From Rhodospirillaceae bacterium UBA6219 (GTDB lineage: Bacteria > Pseudomonadota > Alphaproteobacteria > Rhodospirillales > Magnetospirillaceae), in NCBI GenBank assembly GCA_002435715.1, contig DISD01000076.1, forward strand, positions 73,547 to 86,729: DNA of 13,183 nucleotides, read 5' to 3'. Shown piece after piece: positions 7,411 through 13,183 of this stretch; the first letter of the stretch is position 1; the number at the start of each line of letters is the position of its first letter. Position numbers and translations under genes: made by a program. Below the pieces are notes generated by a model. That model worked only from the letters and a program-made list of their open reading frames with translations, had not been told where the DNA came from and ran no database searches.

Positions 7411-8721
7411 TCACTCGTCCTTGACCGGACGCATCAGACCAGGGGGCAGCCTGGTTTCCAGGTCGCACAAGGTTTTTTCCACCTGAGCCTGAGTCAGGTT
7501 CTCCACCTTGGACAGATCGGCCTGGGCCAGATCGGCCCCCATCAGGATGGCGCCGCTCAGATCGGCCCCGGCCAGCTTGGCCCGCGACAGCTTGGCCCCA
7601 GCCAAATCGGCGCCGCGCAAACAGCTGCCTTCCAGATTGGCCAGACGCAAATCGGCGTGACGCAATTGCGCCACCCCCAGATTGGCCCCCCCCAATTGCG
7701 CCGCCCCCAGCACCGCATAGCGGAAATCGGCGCCATCCAAGCGGGACTCGGCCAAGAAGGCATCGGACAAATCGGTTTCGCGGAAGGACGCATTGGCCAG
7801 AACCGCCCCGGACAGATCGGCACCGCCCAAATCCATCTTATTGAACACCGCCCGTTGCCCCTCGGCACCTTTGCTGTCCAGCCACTGACCGTGGGCGGCG
7901 ACGATGGAGGAAACGTCCAAGGTGGCGACGTCCTTGCCTTTTTTCGGCTTCTTGCCCTCGCGCGCCATTTCTTCCAGCCAGCGCTTCTTGCGCTTTTCCG
8001 CCAGACGTCTGGCTTCGCTGTCGTCTTCCACCAAATCGTAGTCGCGGCTTTTGCGTTGGCCGGCCGCCAGGATGTCGGCATCGCCCAGCTTGCCCCCGGC
8101 TGTCGGCTTGCGGCTGTCCAGGCCCGGCGGCGGCTGATAGGACGAAGGCTTGGGCGGCGGCGCGGCCACAGCCGAAACCGGGACGGTCCGTGCGGGCGCG
8201 GGCTTTTCCATCGCCACCGGGGCGGATTTCGCCACTGGCGGCGAGGGGACTGGCGGCGCCACCGGCCGATCCAGCGGCGATGGCGGCCTGACGGCGGCCG
8301 GCACCGGCAGACGTTGGGGGTTTTTCAGGGAATCGGCGACGCGATGGGCCAGTTCGTGACCCGACACCCGCTTGGGAACCACACCTTCCAACCCCAGGGG
8401 CAGGAAGCGGGCCAACAGCGGCTTGTCGGAACTGGCCCCCATCAGCAGAACCGGCATGTCGGCATCGGCGGTGCGGACCCGTTCCAGAAAGGCTTGGGCC
8501 TGGCCGACATCGCCTTCGGGATCCAACAGCGCGATGTCGGGCACTTGGCCCATCATCGCGGTGGTATCGGCGGCGACGCTGGTGGACAAAATCTCGCGCA
8601 CGTTCAGCTTGCGGAAGGTCTGACGCACCAGGAAGCGAAAGGAATCGTCGCCGCTGAACAACAGCACGCGAATGCTTTTCCAATCGATATCGCCGCTATG
8701 AAGCATGGTGGGATGACGCAT
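7411..8721 (-). CDS. Receiver-like domain fused to pentapeptide-repeat beta-helix
   Basis: A 436-aa protein in three parts. Residues 17-125 look like a response-regulator receiver: SGDD (D25, D26), hydrophobic strand then LLD with candidate phospho-Asp D67, MGAS (94-97) in place of the usual Thr/Ser strand, and VVPKRVS with K117. Residues 138-200 are a Pro/Ala-rich linker, followed by a charged segment (about 215-265, many Lys, Arg and Glu). Residues 285-398 are about 22 consecutive pentapeptide repeats of A(D/N)Lxx type (GGADLSGAVL, GADLAGAKLSRAKLAGADLSG), which fold as a right-handed quadrilateral beta-helix. Pentapeptide proteins often act by protein-protein binding, some as DNA mimics on gyrase; which applies here is unknown. 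No output DNA-binding or enzymatic domain is visible. ATG 8721 and ATG 8706 are both possible starts; neither has a clear ribosome-binding site. Confidence 0.82.
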   Translation of the reverse strand: MRHPTMLHSGDIDWKSIRVLLFSGDDSFRFLVRQTFRKLNVREILSTSVAADTTAMMGQVPDIALLDPEGDVGQAQAFLERVRTADADMPVLLMGASSDKPLLARFLPLGLEGVVPKRVSGHELAHRVADSLKNPQRLPVPAAVRPPSPLDRPVAPPVPSPPVAKSAPVAMEKPAPARTVPVSAVAAPPPKPSSYQPPPGLDSRKPTAGGKLGDADILAAGQRKSRDYDLVEDDSEARRLAEKRKKRWLEEMAREGKKPKKGKDVATLDVSSIVAAHGQWLDSKGAEGQRAVFNKMDLGGADLSGAVLANASFRETDLSDAFLAESRLDGADFRYAVLGAAQLGGANLGVAQLRHADLRLANLEGSCLRGADLAGAKLSRAKLAGADLSGAILMGADLAQADLSKVENLTQAQVEKTLCDLETRLPPGLMRPVKDE

Positions 8722-8817
8722 GGGGGCAGAATAATCAGCCGCAAACTTCAGGGCAACGCCGGCTCCTGTGCGTTAACCCCCTGTTGCACAATTTTTTTCA
8801 CCCCCCATCTTAGGACG

Positions 8818-10668
8818 ATGCGACGCCGAGACCCCTCGAACTATTTCCGCAACCCGCAAAGCGGCCGACGGAACGACTGGAAGACCATCGCCACCCTGAT
8901 GCCCTTTCTGTGGCCCAGGGAATCCGTCGCCTTGCGCCGACGGGTCGCCGCGTCCTTGGTCTTTCTGGCCCTGGCCAAGCTGATCAATGTGGGCGTGCCC
9001 ATCCTTTACAAGCAAGCGGTGGACGCGCTGACCATCACCCCGGCCCAGGCGGTGATCGCCGTACCAGTCTTGTTGCTGCTGGGCTATGGCTTGGCGCGGA
9101 CTTTGTCGGGGGTGTTTTCCGAAGCCCGCGACATCGCCTTCGCCCGCGTCGGCCAAGGCGCCATCCGCAATGTGGGGCTGCAGGTGTTCCGCCACCTGCA
9201 TGGACTGGCCCTGCGCTTCCACCTGGACCGCCAGACCGGCGGCGTCAGCCGGTCCATCGAACGCGGCACCAAGGGCATCGAGTTCCTGCTGAACTTCATG
9301 CTGTTCAACATCCTGCCGACATTGCTGGAAATCGGTCTGGTCACCCTCATCTTGTGGCGGCTTTACGACGGCAGCTTCGCCCTGGTGACGTTTGGCACCA
9401 TCGCCCTTTACATCGCCTATACCCTGGGGGTGACCGAATGGCGGACCAAGTTCCGCCGCGAGATGAACGAAACCGACCAGCAAGCCAGCACCAAGGCCAT
9501 CGATTCTTTGCTGAACTTCGAGACCGTCAAATATTTCGGCAACGAACTGCACGAAGCCCAGCGTTACGACCAGGCCCTGGCCCGCTATGAGAAGGCGGCG
9601 GTCAAAAGCAAGGTGACGCTGGCTTTGCTGAACATGGGCCAGGGCGCCATCATCGCCATCGGTCTGACGGCGGTGATGCTGTTGGCCGCCGACGGCGTCA
9701 CCAAGGGCACGCTGACGCTGGGCGATTTCGTGCTGGTGAACACCTATCTGGTCCAATTGTACCTGCCCCTGAACTTCCTGGGCTTCGTCTACCGCGAGAT
9801 CAAGCAATCGCTGACCGACATGGAAGCCATGTTCCGGCTGCTGTCGGAAAACGCCGAAATCAAGGATGCCGACCACGCGGTGGCGCTGAACATCGACGGC
9901 GGCACCGTTTCCTTCAACGACGTGCATTTCGCCTATGACCCCAACCGCCCCATCCTGCAAGGCGTGGATTTCAGCGTGCCCGCCGGCCGAACGGTGGCCA
10001 TCGTCGGGCCGTCAGGGGCGGGAAAAAGCACCATTTCGCGCCTGCTGTTCCGCTTTTACGACGTCACCCAAGGCGCCGTCACCATCGACGGCCAAGATAT
10101 CCGCGACGTGACGCAAGCAAGCCTCAGGGCCGCCATCGGCATCGTCCCGCAAGACACCGTGCTGTTCAACGACACCATCCGTTACAACATCGCCTATGGC
10201 CGCCCCGACGCCGGTCAGGACGAGATCGAGCAGGCGGCCCGGCTGGCCCGCATCCACGATTTCGTCACCTCGCTGCCCGACGGTTACGACACCAGGGTCG
10301 GCGAACGCGGCTTGAAATTGTCGGGTGGAGAAAAGCAACGGGTCGCCATCGCCCGGACCATCTTGAAGAAGCCGTCCATCTTGCTGTTCGACGAAGCCAC
10401 CAGCGCGCTTGACACCCACACCGAAAAGGAAATCCAGGCATCCTTGCGCGAAGTGTCCAAGGACCGCACCACCCTGGTCATCGCCCATCGTCTGTCCACC
10501 GTGGTCGATGCCGACGAGATCATCGTGCTGCAGGCCGGCCGCATCGCCGAACGCGGCCGCCATGGCGACTTGATCGCGCGAAACGGCATTTATGCCGACA
10601 TGTGGCGCAAGCAACAGGAAGCGGCGATGTTGCAGGAACGACTGGCGACCGAACTGGTCGAGGCGTGA
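8818..10668 (+). CDS. atm1: Atm1-family ABC exporter (fused permease-ATPase)
   Basis: A 616-aa half-transporter of the Atm1/ABCB7/HMT1 group, working as a homodimer in the inner membrane. Six membrane helices occupy about residues 40-320. The segments LLNFETVKYFGNELHEAQRY and LPLNFLGFVYREIKQSLTDM are characteristic of Atm1-type proteins, which export glutathione-based compounds linked to Fe-S cluster supply or heavy-metal tolerance. The nucleotide-binding domain has Walker A GPSGAGKST (397-405), Q-loop VPQDTVLF, signature LSGGEKQR (501-508), Walker B ILLFDEATSALD (D525, E526) and the switch His in IAHRLST (H557), so the ATPase looks intact. ATG 8818 follows AGGA by only two bases, a short spacing, but the frame upstream is antisense to the pentapeptide gene. 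It stands alone, divergent from that gene and convergent with rlmJ. The exact substrate cannot be read from sequence. Confidence 0.92.
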   Translation: MRRRDPSNYFRNPQSGRRNDWKTIATLMPFLWPRESVALRRRVAASLVFLALAKLINVGVPILYKQAVDALTITPAQAVIAVPVLLLLGYGLARTLSGVFSEARDIAFARVGQGAIRNVGLQVFRHLHGLALRFHLDRQTGGVSRSIERGTKGIEFLLNFMLFNILPTLLEIGLVTLILWRLYDGSFALVTFGTIALYIAYTLGVTEWRTKFRREMNETDQQASTKAIDSLLNFETVKYFGNELHEAQRYDQALARYEKAAVKSKVTLALLNMGQGAIIAIGLTAVMLLAADGVTKGTLTLGDFVLVNTYLVQLYLPLNFLGFVYREIKQSLTDMEAMFRLLSENAEIKDADHAVALNIDGGTVSFNDVHFAYDPNRPILQGVDFSVPAGRTVAIVGPSGAGKSTISRLLFRFYDVTQGAVTIDGQDIRDVTQASLRAAIGIVPQDTVLFNDTIRYNIAYGRPDAGQDEIEQAARLARIHDFVTSLPDGYDTRVGERGLKLSGGEKQRVAIARTILKKPSILLFDEATSALDTHTEKEIQASLREVSKDRTTLVIAHRLSTVVDADEIIVLQAGRIAERGRHGDLIARNGIYADMWRKQQEAAMLQERLATELVEA

Positions 10669-10704
10669 GAATTTCAGCGCGGGCCCGGCCGGCCAGATCA
10701 AACC

Positions 10705-11547
10705 TCAACCCTTTTCCGGCACCACCCAATGCAGGCGCGACGAGGCGCCGTCTTCGCCCAAGGTGGCGGCCAGCCAGGGCATCAAGCGGCCCAGCGCTTC
10801 ATCCAGTTTCCACGGCGGGTTGACCACCACCAGACCGCAGCCGTTCAGTCGGTTGGGGTCATCACCGTCCCTGATCCAGATGTCGGCGGCCAGGGTCTTG
10901 GGCAGGCCGATCTGGGTCAGGTCGGCGTGGAAACGGTCGACCAGCATCTTGGCCTTGATGGGATACCACAAAGCATAAAGCCCGGTGGGCCAGCGCTTCA
11001 TGGCCTGGACCAGCCCCTTGCGCATGCGTTGGAATTCGTCGCGCACCTCGAAGGGCGGGTCGATCAGCACCAGACCGCGTCGTTCGGGCGGCGGTAACAG
11101 CGCCTTCAAGCCGTCATAGCCGTCGCGGTGATGCACGCCGACCCGGCGGTCATAATGAAAACGTTGGCGCAACTCGGCCGCGTCCTCGGGATGCAGCTCG
11201 CACAGCGCCAGACGGTCGCAATCGCGGGCCAACTTTGCCGCGATCATCGGCGAGCCGGGATAATGGCGCAGCCCGCCATCGGGGTTCAGGCCACGCACCA
11301 CTTCCAGGAAGGGGGCCATTTCCGCAGGTGTGTCGGGGGCCGCCATCACCTTGGCGATGCCGCCCTGCCATTCCCCGGTCTTTTCCGCCTGCACCGATTC
11401 CAGATCATAGGCCCCGATGCCGGAATGACTGTCCACATAGGCGAAAGGGGCGTCCTTGCGCTTCAGGTGCTCAAGGATCAGCGCCAGGGCGGCATGTTTG
11501 TGAACGTCGGCAAAATTGCCGGCGTGGTATGCGTGACGGTAATTCAT
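10705..11547 (-). CDS. rlmJ: 23S rRNA (adenine-N6)-methyltransferase RlmJ
   Basis: RlmJ methylates N6 of A2030 (E. coli numbering) in 23S rRNA using S-adenosylmethionine. The protein is 280 aa, the same length as the E. coli enzyme. It has the diagnostic N-terminus MNYRHAYHAGNFADVHKHAA, a SAM-site region YVDSHSGIGAYDL (38-49), and the N6-adenine methyltransferase motif IV LIDPPFE (D163-F166). RYHYDRR-like and YDGLKALLPP segments also match the family. The C-terminal part keeps GLVVVNPPWKLDE. ATG 11547 gives the exact family N-terminus although no strong Shine-Dalgarno is seen. The gene is convergent with the ABC exporter, 36 bases between stops, and faces the long regulatory region on its 5' side. 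Confidence 0.96.
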   Translation of the reverse strand: MNYRHAYHAGNFADVHKHAALALILEHLKRKDAPFAYVDSHSGIGAYDLESVQAEKTGEWQGGIAKVMAAPDTPAEMAPFLEVVRGLNPDGGLRHYPGSPMIAAKLARDCDRLALCELHPEDAAELRQRFHYDRRVGVHHRDGYDGLKALLPPPERRGLVLIDPPFEVRDEFQRMRKGLVQAMKRWPTGLYALWYPIKAKMLVDRFHADLTQIGLPKTLAADIWIRDGDDPNRLNGCGLVVVNPPWKLDEALGRLMPWLAATLGEDGASSRLHWVVPEKG

Positions 11548-11616
11548 GCCGGGGGTTTTGCGTGATTGTCACACGAAAACGCAAGGAAATTAGCGAACAG
11601 AATGTGCGCAAGTAAT

Positions 11617-11633
11617 TTTAGATCAACTCTAAA
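11617..11633. promoter_or_regulatory. Candidate Irr-type iron control element (TTTAGA-N5-TCTAAA)
   Basis: A perfect 6-base inverted repeat, TTTAGATCAACTCTAAA, 17 bases long. The alphaproteobacterial iron control element bound by Irr has the form TTTAGAA-N3-TTCTAAA. This site matches the outer 12 of its 14 specified bases with the same overall length and differs only at inner positions 7 and 11. It lies 70 bases upstream of rlmJ and about 205 bases upstream of the PAS gene. Regulation by iron is an inference from motif similarity only. Confidence 0.35.
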
Positions 11634-11644
11634 CAACCAATGGA

Positions 11645-11697
11645 TTGTGCGCCGCAGCATTGTTAGTTGCTTAACCCCCATTCGTAGTCGCGCACAA
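11645..11697. repeat. Separated inverted repeat TTGTGCGC ... GCGCACAA
   Basis: The 8-base arms at 11645-11652 and 11690-11697 are exact reverse complements, separated by 37 bases. The core TGTGCGC occurs a third time at 11603-11609, in the same orientation as the left arm. Spaced copies like this may bind a regulator, but no known site matches. Confidence 0.35.
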
Positions 11698-11736
11698 AGG
11701 AAATGCGTGTAACGACAGGGGGGAAAATAAGTATTT

Positions 11737-11751
11737 TTAATTATCGATTAA
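11737..11751. repeat. Short inverted repeat TTAAT-N5-ATTAA in A/T-rich stretch
   Basis: Arms at 11737-11741 and 11747-11751 flank TATCG, within the most A/T-rich segment of the region, about 90 bases before the PAS gene. It could be an operator or part of an UP-like element; such a short repeat in A/T-rich DNA may be chance. Confidence 0.2.
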
Positions 11752-11785
11752 GCCGCATGGCCTATATGGTAAGGCTCGCATAGTG

Positions 11786-11805
11786 GGCCGCGTATAGGCG
11801 CGGCC
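11786..11805 (+). promoter_or_regulatory. GC-rich hairpin in leader of the PAS/chemoreceptor genes
   Basis: GGCCGCG (11786-11792) and CGCGGCC (11799-11805) form a perfect 7-bp all-GC stem around the loop TATAGG, 32 bases before the ATG at 11838. There is no T run after it, so it is not a typical intrinsic terminator. A leader structure affecting translation or mRNA stability is possible. Confidence 0.4.
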
Positions 11806-11837
11806 AGGACGGTCCACACGCCAACCCTGGGGGGGAA

Positions 11838-12362
11838 ATGGCACGAAGTGACATCACGTTGAGCGGCGTCGAAAGGACCTTTGGGTCCGACGAAATCATC
11901 GTCAGCAAGACTGACTTGAAGGGCCGCATCATCTATGCCAACGAGGTTTTCCTGCGTTTGGCCGGGTACAGCGAGGCCGAAGTCATCGGCCAGCCGCATT
12001 CCGTCATCCGCCATCCGCATATGCCGCGCGCCGTGTTCAAACTGTTGTGGTCGACCATCCAGTCGGGCAAGGAATGCTTCGCCTATGTGATGAACCGTTC
12101 CAAGAACGGTGACCATTACTGGGTACTGGCCCATGTCACGCCCACCTTCGACAGCAAAGGCGAGATCGTCAGCTATCATTCGAACCGCCGGGTGCCGCGC
12201 AAGGACGCGATAACCAAGGTCGAAGCGCTGTACGCCGAGCTTCTGGCCATCGAGAACAAAAACCCCGACCGTAAACAGGGCATGGAAACGGCCTATCAGG
12301 CCTTGAACGACAAGCTGCAGGCGCTGGGGGTGCCCTACGATGAATTCGTCTTCGCTCTCTAA
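11838..12362 (+). CDS. Soluble Aer-like PAS redox sensor (CetB-like)
   Basis: A 174-aa soluble protein whose residues 15-120 are a PAS domain of the Aer type, which in E. coli Aer binds FAD and reports redox state for energy taxis. Matching segments are ANEVFLRLAGYSEAEVIGQPHSVIRHPHMP (core 35-63), W71, and NRSKNGDHYWV (86-96), nearly identical to Aer. One key difference is H61 where Aer has Asp in RHPDMP. Residues 121-174 are a helical tail without membrane segments or signalling domain. In Aer the same PAS is fused to a membrane hairpin and chemoreceptor module. Here those parts are encoded by the next gene, which starts inside this one (23-nt overlap), so the two are surely co-transcribed. 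This matches the two-protein CetB/CetA design of Campylobacter. A G-rich stretch (GGGGGGGAA) immediately precedes the ATG. Confidence 0.88.
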   Translation: MARSDITLSGVERTFGSDEIIVSKTDLKGRIIYANEVFLRLAGYSEAEVIGQPHSVIRHPHMPRAVFKLLWSTIQSGKECFAYVMNRSKNGDHYWVLAHVTPTFDSKGEIVSYHSNRRVPRKDAITKVEALYAELLAIENKNPDRKQGMETAYQALNDKLQALGVPYDEFVFAL

Positions 12363-13183
12363 GGCCTGGGTCGCCATCGCCGCCGCCGCCATCGCGTCGA
12401 TCATCATGTTGATCATGCATCTGACGGCCGGTGAAACCATCGCCAGCCTGATGGCGGCCATCGCCTCCGTCGCCACCTCTCTCGCGCTGTGGATGAGTCT
12501 CAGGACACGGCGTTCCATCCATCGTGCCTATGGGGTTTTGGCCCAAGCCGCCGCCGGTCGGCTGGACGCCCGTATCGTCGGCATCTCCGAAACCGGTGTG
12601 CTGGGCGATTTGGACCATGGCATCAACCGCCTGCTGGACCTGACCGAGGCTTTCACCAAGGAAGCCGACGCCGCCATGGCCATGACCGCCCAAGGCCGTT
12701 ATTTCCGGCACATCCTGCTGGAAGGCCTGGTCGGCGAGTTTTCCGATCATGCGCGCTTGATCAACGACGCCCTGACCAGCATGGAAGACAAGTCCAAGGC
12801 CTTCGTCACCGAAGCCACCGGCGTCGGCAACACCATCAAGCACATGAGTTCGGCCGTCGCCGCCACCGCCACCGAGCTGGAAGCCACCGCTCAGCAGATG
12901 CGCGACATCGCCAACCAGACTTCGGACCAGTCGGCCACCGTGGCCCGCGCCGCCGGGGATGCCTCGGCAAACGTCGAATCGGTGGCCGCCGCCGCCGAAC
13001 AGGTGTCGTCGGGTATCCGCGAAGTGGCGGCACGGATTCAGGACTCGGCCAACATGGCCCAGGACACGGTCACCGTCGCATCCGAAACCGACACCGCCAT
13101 CCAGGGTCTGGCCGATGCCGCCCAACGCATCGGCGACGTGGTGAAGATGATCACCGAAATCGCCAGCCAGACCAATTTGCTGG
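12340..13183 (+). CDS. Membrane-hairpin methyl-accepting chemotaxis receptor (CetA-like), 3' end outside window
   Basis: The visible 281 codons encode a chemoreceptor. Two membrane helices (about 9-30 and 33-54) are joined by only a few residues, so there is no periplasmic ligand domain. A HAMP-like region follows (about 55-110), then a second HAMP-like stretch with AMTAQGRYFRHILLEGLVGEF (115-134) typical of many proteobacterial receptors. From about residue 150 on it is the coiled-coil signalling domain (ATATELEATAQQM, VAAAAEQVSSGIREVAARI). The window ends at ITEIASQTNLL, just before the conserved hairpin tip that binds CheA and CheW. ATG 12340 lies 23 bases before the PAS gene stop, in the +1 frame, behind GGGGGTG, which suggests translational coupling. 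With the PAS protein it would form a bipartite energy-taxis receptor. Ligand sensing is expected to come from the PAS partner. Confidence 0.87.
   Translation, partial: MNSSSLSKAWVAIAAAAIASIIMLIMHLTAGETIASLMAAIASVATSLALWMSLRTRRSIHRAYGVLAQAAAGRLDARIVGISETGVLGDLDHGINRLLDLTEAFTKEADAAMAMTAQGRYFRHILLEGLVGEFSDHARLINDALTSMEDKSKAFVTEATGVGNTIKHMSSAVAATATELEATAQQMRDIANQTSDQSATVARAAGDASANVESVAAAAEQVSSGIREVAARIQDSANMAQDTVTVASETDTAIQGLADAAQRIGDVVKMITEIASQTNLL

Larger units (their letters stand above)
11548..11837. other. Long divergent intergenic region between rlmJ and the PAS gene
   Basis: This 290-base spacer contains no plausible gene. It is noticeably less GC-rich than the rest of the window, especially 11575-11640 and 11720-11755, where A/T runs occur. 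It must hold the promoters of both rlmJ and the PAS/chemoreceptor pair, but I find no convincing -35/-10 pair, sigma-54 or sigma-28 site by eye. It contains four inverted or repeated motifs, listed separately. Confidence 0.7.

Noticed and set aside
7490..7850. Repeated CAGATCGGCC-like units resembling a repeat array or CRISPR
   Set aside because: They are the coding of the pentapeptide repeats (AxLxx every 15 bases), with no spacers of CRISPR type.
8784..8812. TTGCAC with a 17-base spacer as a sigma-70 promoter of the exporter
   Set aside because: The matching -10 position reads ATCTTA, a poor match, and initiation would fall at the start codon.
7657..8817. Upstream extension of the ABC exporter frame on the + strand
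   Set aside because: It is antisense to the receiver-pentapeptide gene and the translation is low-complexity Gln/Gly/His/Arg. The exporter family begins near ATG 8818.
10678..10695. GC-rich palindromic run between exporter and rlmJ as bidirectional terminator
   Set aside because: GGGCCC and GGCCGGCC are adjacent palindromes that do not give a stable stem with a loop and lack T runs on either side.
11786..11805. Hairpin before the PAS gene as an intrinsic terminator
   Set aside because: No T run follows and no gene on the + strand ends upstream of it; kept only as a possible leader structure.
12169..13125. 318-codon frame on the minus strand over the chemoreceptor
   Set aside because: Gly/His-rich shadow frame; the + strand encodes a coherent chemoreceptor that runs off the window end.

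Overview
The window is a GC-rich, gene-dense stretch of bacterial chromosome. RecA, MutL, Atm1-type ABC exporter and chemotaxis-receptor sequences, together with codon use, point to an alphaproteobacterium, most likely a Rhodospirillales member of the Magnetospirillum type. That placement is inferred from protein flavour and was not tested by search. No tRNA, rRNA, insertion sequence, CRISPR array or prophage gene was seen.

Layout. (1) Bases 1-426 hold the C-terminal end of recA and its intrinsic terminator. (2) Bases 447-1265 encode a two-helix membrane protein with an LAS-type (M15/M74-like) zinc peptidase signature; its stop codon overlaps that of mutL. (3) Bases 1262-3079 (-) are mutL, of the endonuclease type. 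A small one-helix membrane protein of unknown function (3170-3613) diverges from it. (4) Bases 3621-5372 (-) encode an orphan membrane histidine kinase. (5) Bases 5454-7410 hold two tandem paralogous SAM-dependent methyltransferases, each exactly 323 aa. Their C-terminal coding regions have been homogenised at nucleotide level while their N-terminal halves share only about 40% of residues. (6) Bases 7411-8721 (-) encode a receiver-like domain joined by a proline-rich linker to a pentapeptide-repeat beta-helix. (7) Bases 8818-10668 encode an Atm1-family ABC exporter. (8) Bases 10705-11547 (-) encode RlmJ, a 23S rRNA m6A methyltransferase. (9) Bases 11548-11837 are the only long intergenic region. 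It is less GC-rich than its surroundings and carries several inverted repeats, one resembling an Irr-type iron control element. (10) Bases 11838-13183 hold a soluble Aer-like PAS protein, overlapping by 23 nt a membrane-hairpin chemoreceptor cut by the window end. Together these look like a bipartite (CetB/CetA-like) energy-taxis receptor, the most interesting system here.

The genes alternate in convergent and divergent pairs. All four convergent junctions are very tight: stops overlap, abut, or lie 7 or 36 nt apart. The regulatory DNA is confined to the divergent spacers (about 80-290 nt). Apart from the methyltransferase pair and the PAS/chemoreceptor pair, neighbours do not form obvious operons. 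The window mixes DNA repair (recA, mutL), signalling (kinase, receiver-pentapeptide protein, energy taxis), RNA modification and transport.
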